In this document: positions 63,283-64,000 of the stretch, piece by piece
Layout: the number at the start of each line of letters is the position of its first letter
Numbering within the stretch: position 1 is the first letter of the stretch
Assembly (NCBI RefSeq): GCF_000292525.1
Contig: NZ_AEYF01000031.1
Coordinates: 1 to 64,000, forward strand
Length of the DNA: 64,000 nucleotides
Reading direction: 5' to 3'
From: Rhizobium sp. CCGE 510
GTDB taxonomy: Bacteria; Pseudomonadota; Alphaproteobacteria; Rhizobiales; Rhizobiaceae
Notes under the pieces: generated by a model
Databases searched by the model: none
Told to the model about the DNA's origin: nothing
Seen by the model: only the letters and a program-made list of their open reading frames with translations
Program-made: the position numbers and the translations under genes

Positions 63283-64000
63283 TTAAATTCCCATATCGCT
63301 GGGATGAAAGTTAAGGACGACCTCGTTCCACACGTCATACTTGTCCATCGGAAGCGTCGTGCGGAACGAGGGAGCAGACTTCACCACGGCACGGTAAGCG
63401 CCACTTTCCAGCGCACGACGCGTTGAATCGGTGCTGCTTCCGCCGGAAGACTCGATTTCGGGCTGGCCGATAATGTTTCCATCTTTATCGAGCTTGAAAT
63501 GCACCGTGATGACCATGCCGGAAAGGCCTTCCATTCCCGGGGTGATAAGCCAGTTACCCTGGATCAAACCCTGTAGCGCATCCTGTTCGCTTTGGCTGAG
63601 CTTGGAACCGCCATTGCTCTTCTTCGCTCCCAGCGATGCCTCCTGTGTCGAACGCTTAGCACCACCAGCGGAAGGATCGGTCTTGTTCAGCAAGATCGAA
63701 ATCTCGTCGGCATTGAAGTCGCTCTTCATCGAGGAAGCCGATTTCGCCACTTCCTGCTTCTTATCCGCCTTCTTCTTGTCCGTCGGCGTGTCGGCCGTCT
63801 TAGGCTGATCCGGGGTCTTTTCCGGCGGCTTCTCAGCGGGCTTCTGCGGTTCCGGCGGCTTTACCTGTGGCTTGGCGACTGGGGTCGGCACATTGTCTGG
63901 CAGCGCCTCGGCGTCCGGCTTCGGCGGCTCCTCCGGCTTCGCTTGTTCTTCCGGCGGTTTTTCCTCCGGCTTCGGCGGCGTCACCTCGACGGGCTTCGGC
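63283..64000 (-). CDS. tolA: TolA, C-terminal part (cut by window end)
   Basis: TolA spans the periplasm and transmits force from TolQR to TolB-Pal. At least 238 residues are present. A Pro/Glu/Lys-rich stalk (repeats such as KPEEKPPEEQAKPEEPPKP) leads through a Lys/Ala helix (DKKKADKKQEVAKSASSM) to the C-terminal domain III. That domain includes LSQSEQDALQGLIQGNWLITPG, TVHFKLDKDGNIIGQPEIE and LPMDKYDVWNEVVLNFHPSDMGI. The reading frame runs open through base 64000, so the membrane anchor is outside the window. The next gene repeats domain III. Confidence 0.92.
   Translation of the reverse strand, partial: PKPVEVTPPKPEEKPPEEQAKPEEPPKPDAEALPDNVPTPVAKPQVKPPEPQKPAEKPPEKTPDQPKTADTPTDKKKADKKQEVAKSASSMKSDFNADEISILLNKTDPSAGGAKRSTQEASLGAKKSNGGSKLSQSEQDALQGLIQGNWLITPGMEGLSGMVITVHFKLDKDGNIIGQPEIESSGGSSTDSTRRALESGAYRAVVKSAPSFRTTLPMDKYDVWNEVVLNFHPSDMGI

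Overview
The window is GC-rich chromosomal DNA from an alphaproteobacterium of the Rhizobium leguminosarum / R. etli kind. I infer this from the order tolA-tolB-pal-cpoB-tilS-ftsH-glmM, the serC-serA pair, mnmA with an elongator tRNA-Met, cbtAB behind a B12 riboswitch, and several families of palindromic intergenic repeats of the kind common in rhizobia. I see no transposase, phage gene, integrase or CRISPR array. All identifications come from reading the sequence; no database search was run.

Layout. 1-330 (minus strand): promoter and leader of an rRNA operon whose 16S gene lies outside the window. 0.6-6 kb (plus): an ElaB/YqjD-like protein, a small unknown protein, an RsuA/RluB-type pseudouridine synthase coupled to a phosphoribosyltransferase, an SLC13-type transporter and purC. 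6-12.8 kb: a TetR regulator and a complete RND efflux system (MFP, RND pump, NodT-type outer membrane factor). 12.9-20.4 kb: a tightly overlapped operon with a LacI regulator, a four-gene polyamine-type ABC importer, a nucleoside hydrolase and adenine deaminase, probably for uptake and breakdown of a purine compound. 20.6-28.5 kb (minus): a DctB/DctD-like two-component system, tctCBA and an M20D amidohydrolase.

28.7-34.1 kb: a sulfite-oxidase-fold molybdoenzyme, an unknown membrane protein, cbtBA with a cobalamin riboswitch, a divergent CobC-like phosphatase, a small membrane peptide and a GGDEF-EAL protein. 34.2-39.7 kb: a PiT phosphate transporter, then acetate kinase and phosphoketolase, which together form a phosphoketolase shunt. 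39.7-46.7 kb: an AraC-type regulator and pobA, then a five-gene branched-chain-amino-acid-type ABC importer that may carry an aromatic compound. 47-50.2 kb: a VCBS/beta-sandwich protein without a signal peptide, tRNA-Met, mnmA and two small genes. 50.4-64 kb (minus): serC-serA, an outer membrane beta-barrel protein, glmM, ftsH, tilS, cpoB, pal, tolB, a stand-alone TolA domain-III lipoprotein and the C-terminal part of tolA, which is cut by the window end.

The most notable observations are a 182-bp palindromic element with perfect 49-bp arms lying in frame inside tilS, a predicted lipoprotein made only of the TolA C-terminal domain between tolA and tolB, a polyamine-type importer wired into purine salvage, and a DctD-like activator with GAFPGA in place of GAFTGA next to a 15-bp-arm inverted repeat upstream of tctC.
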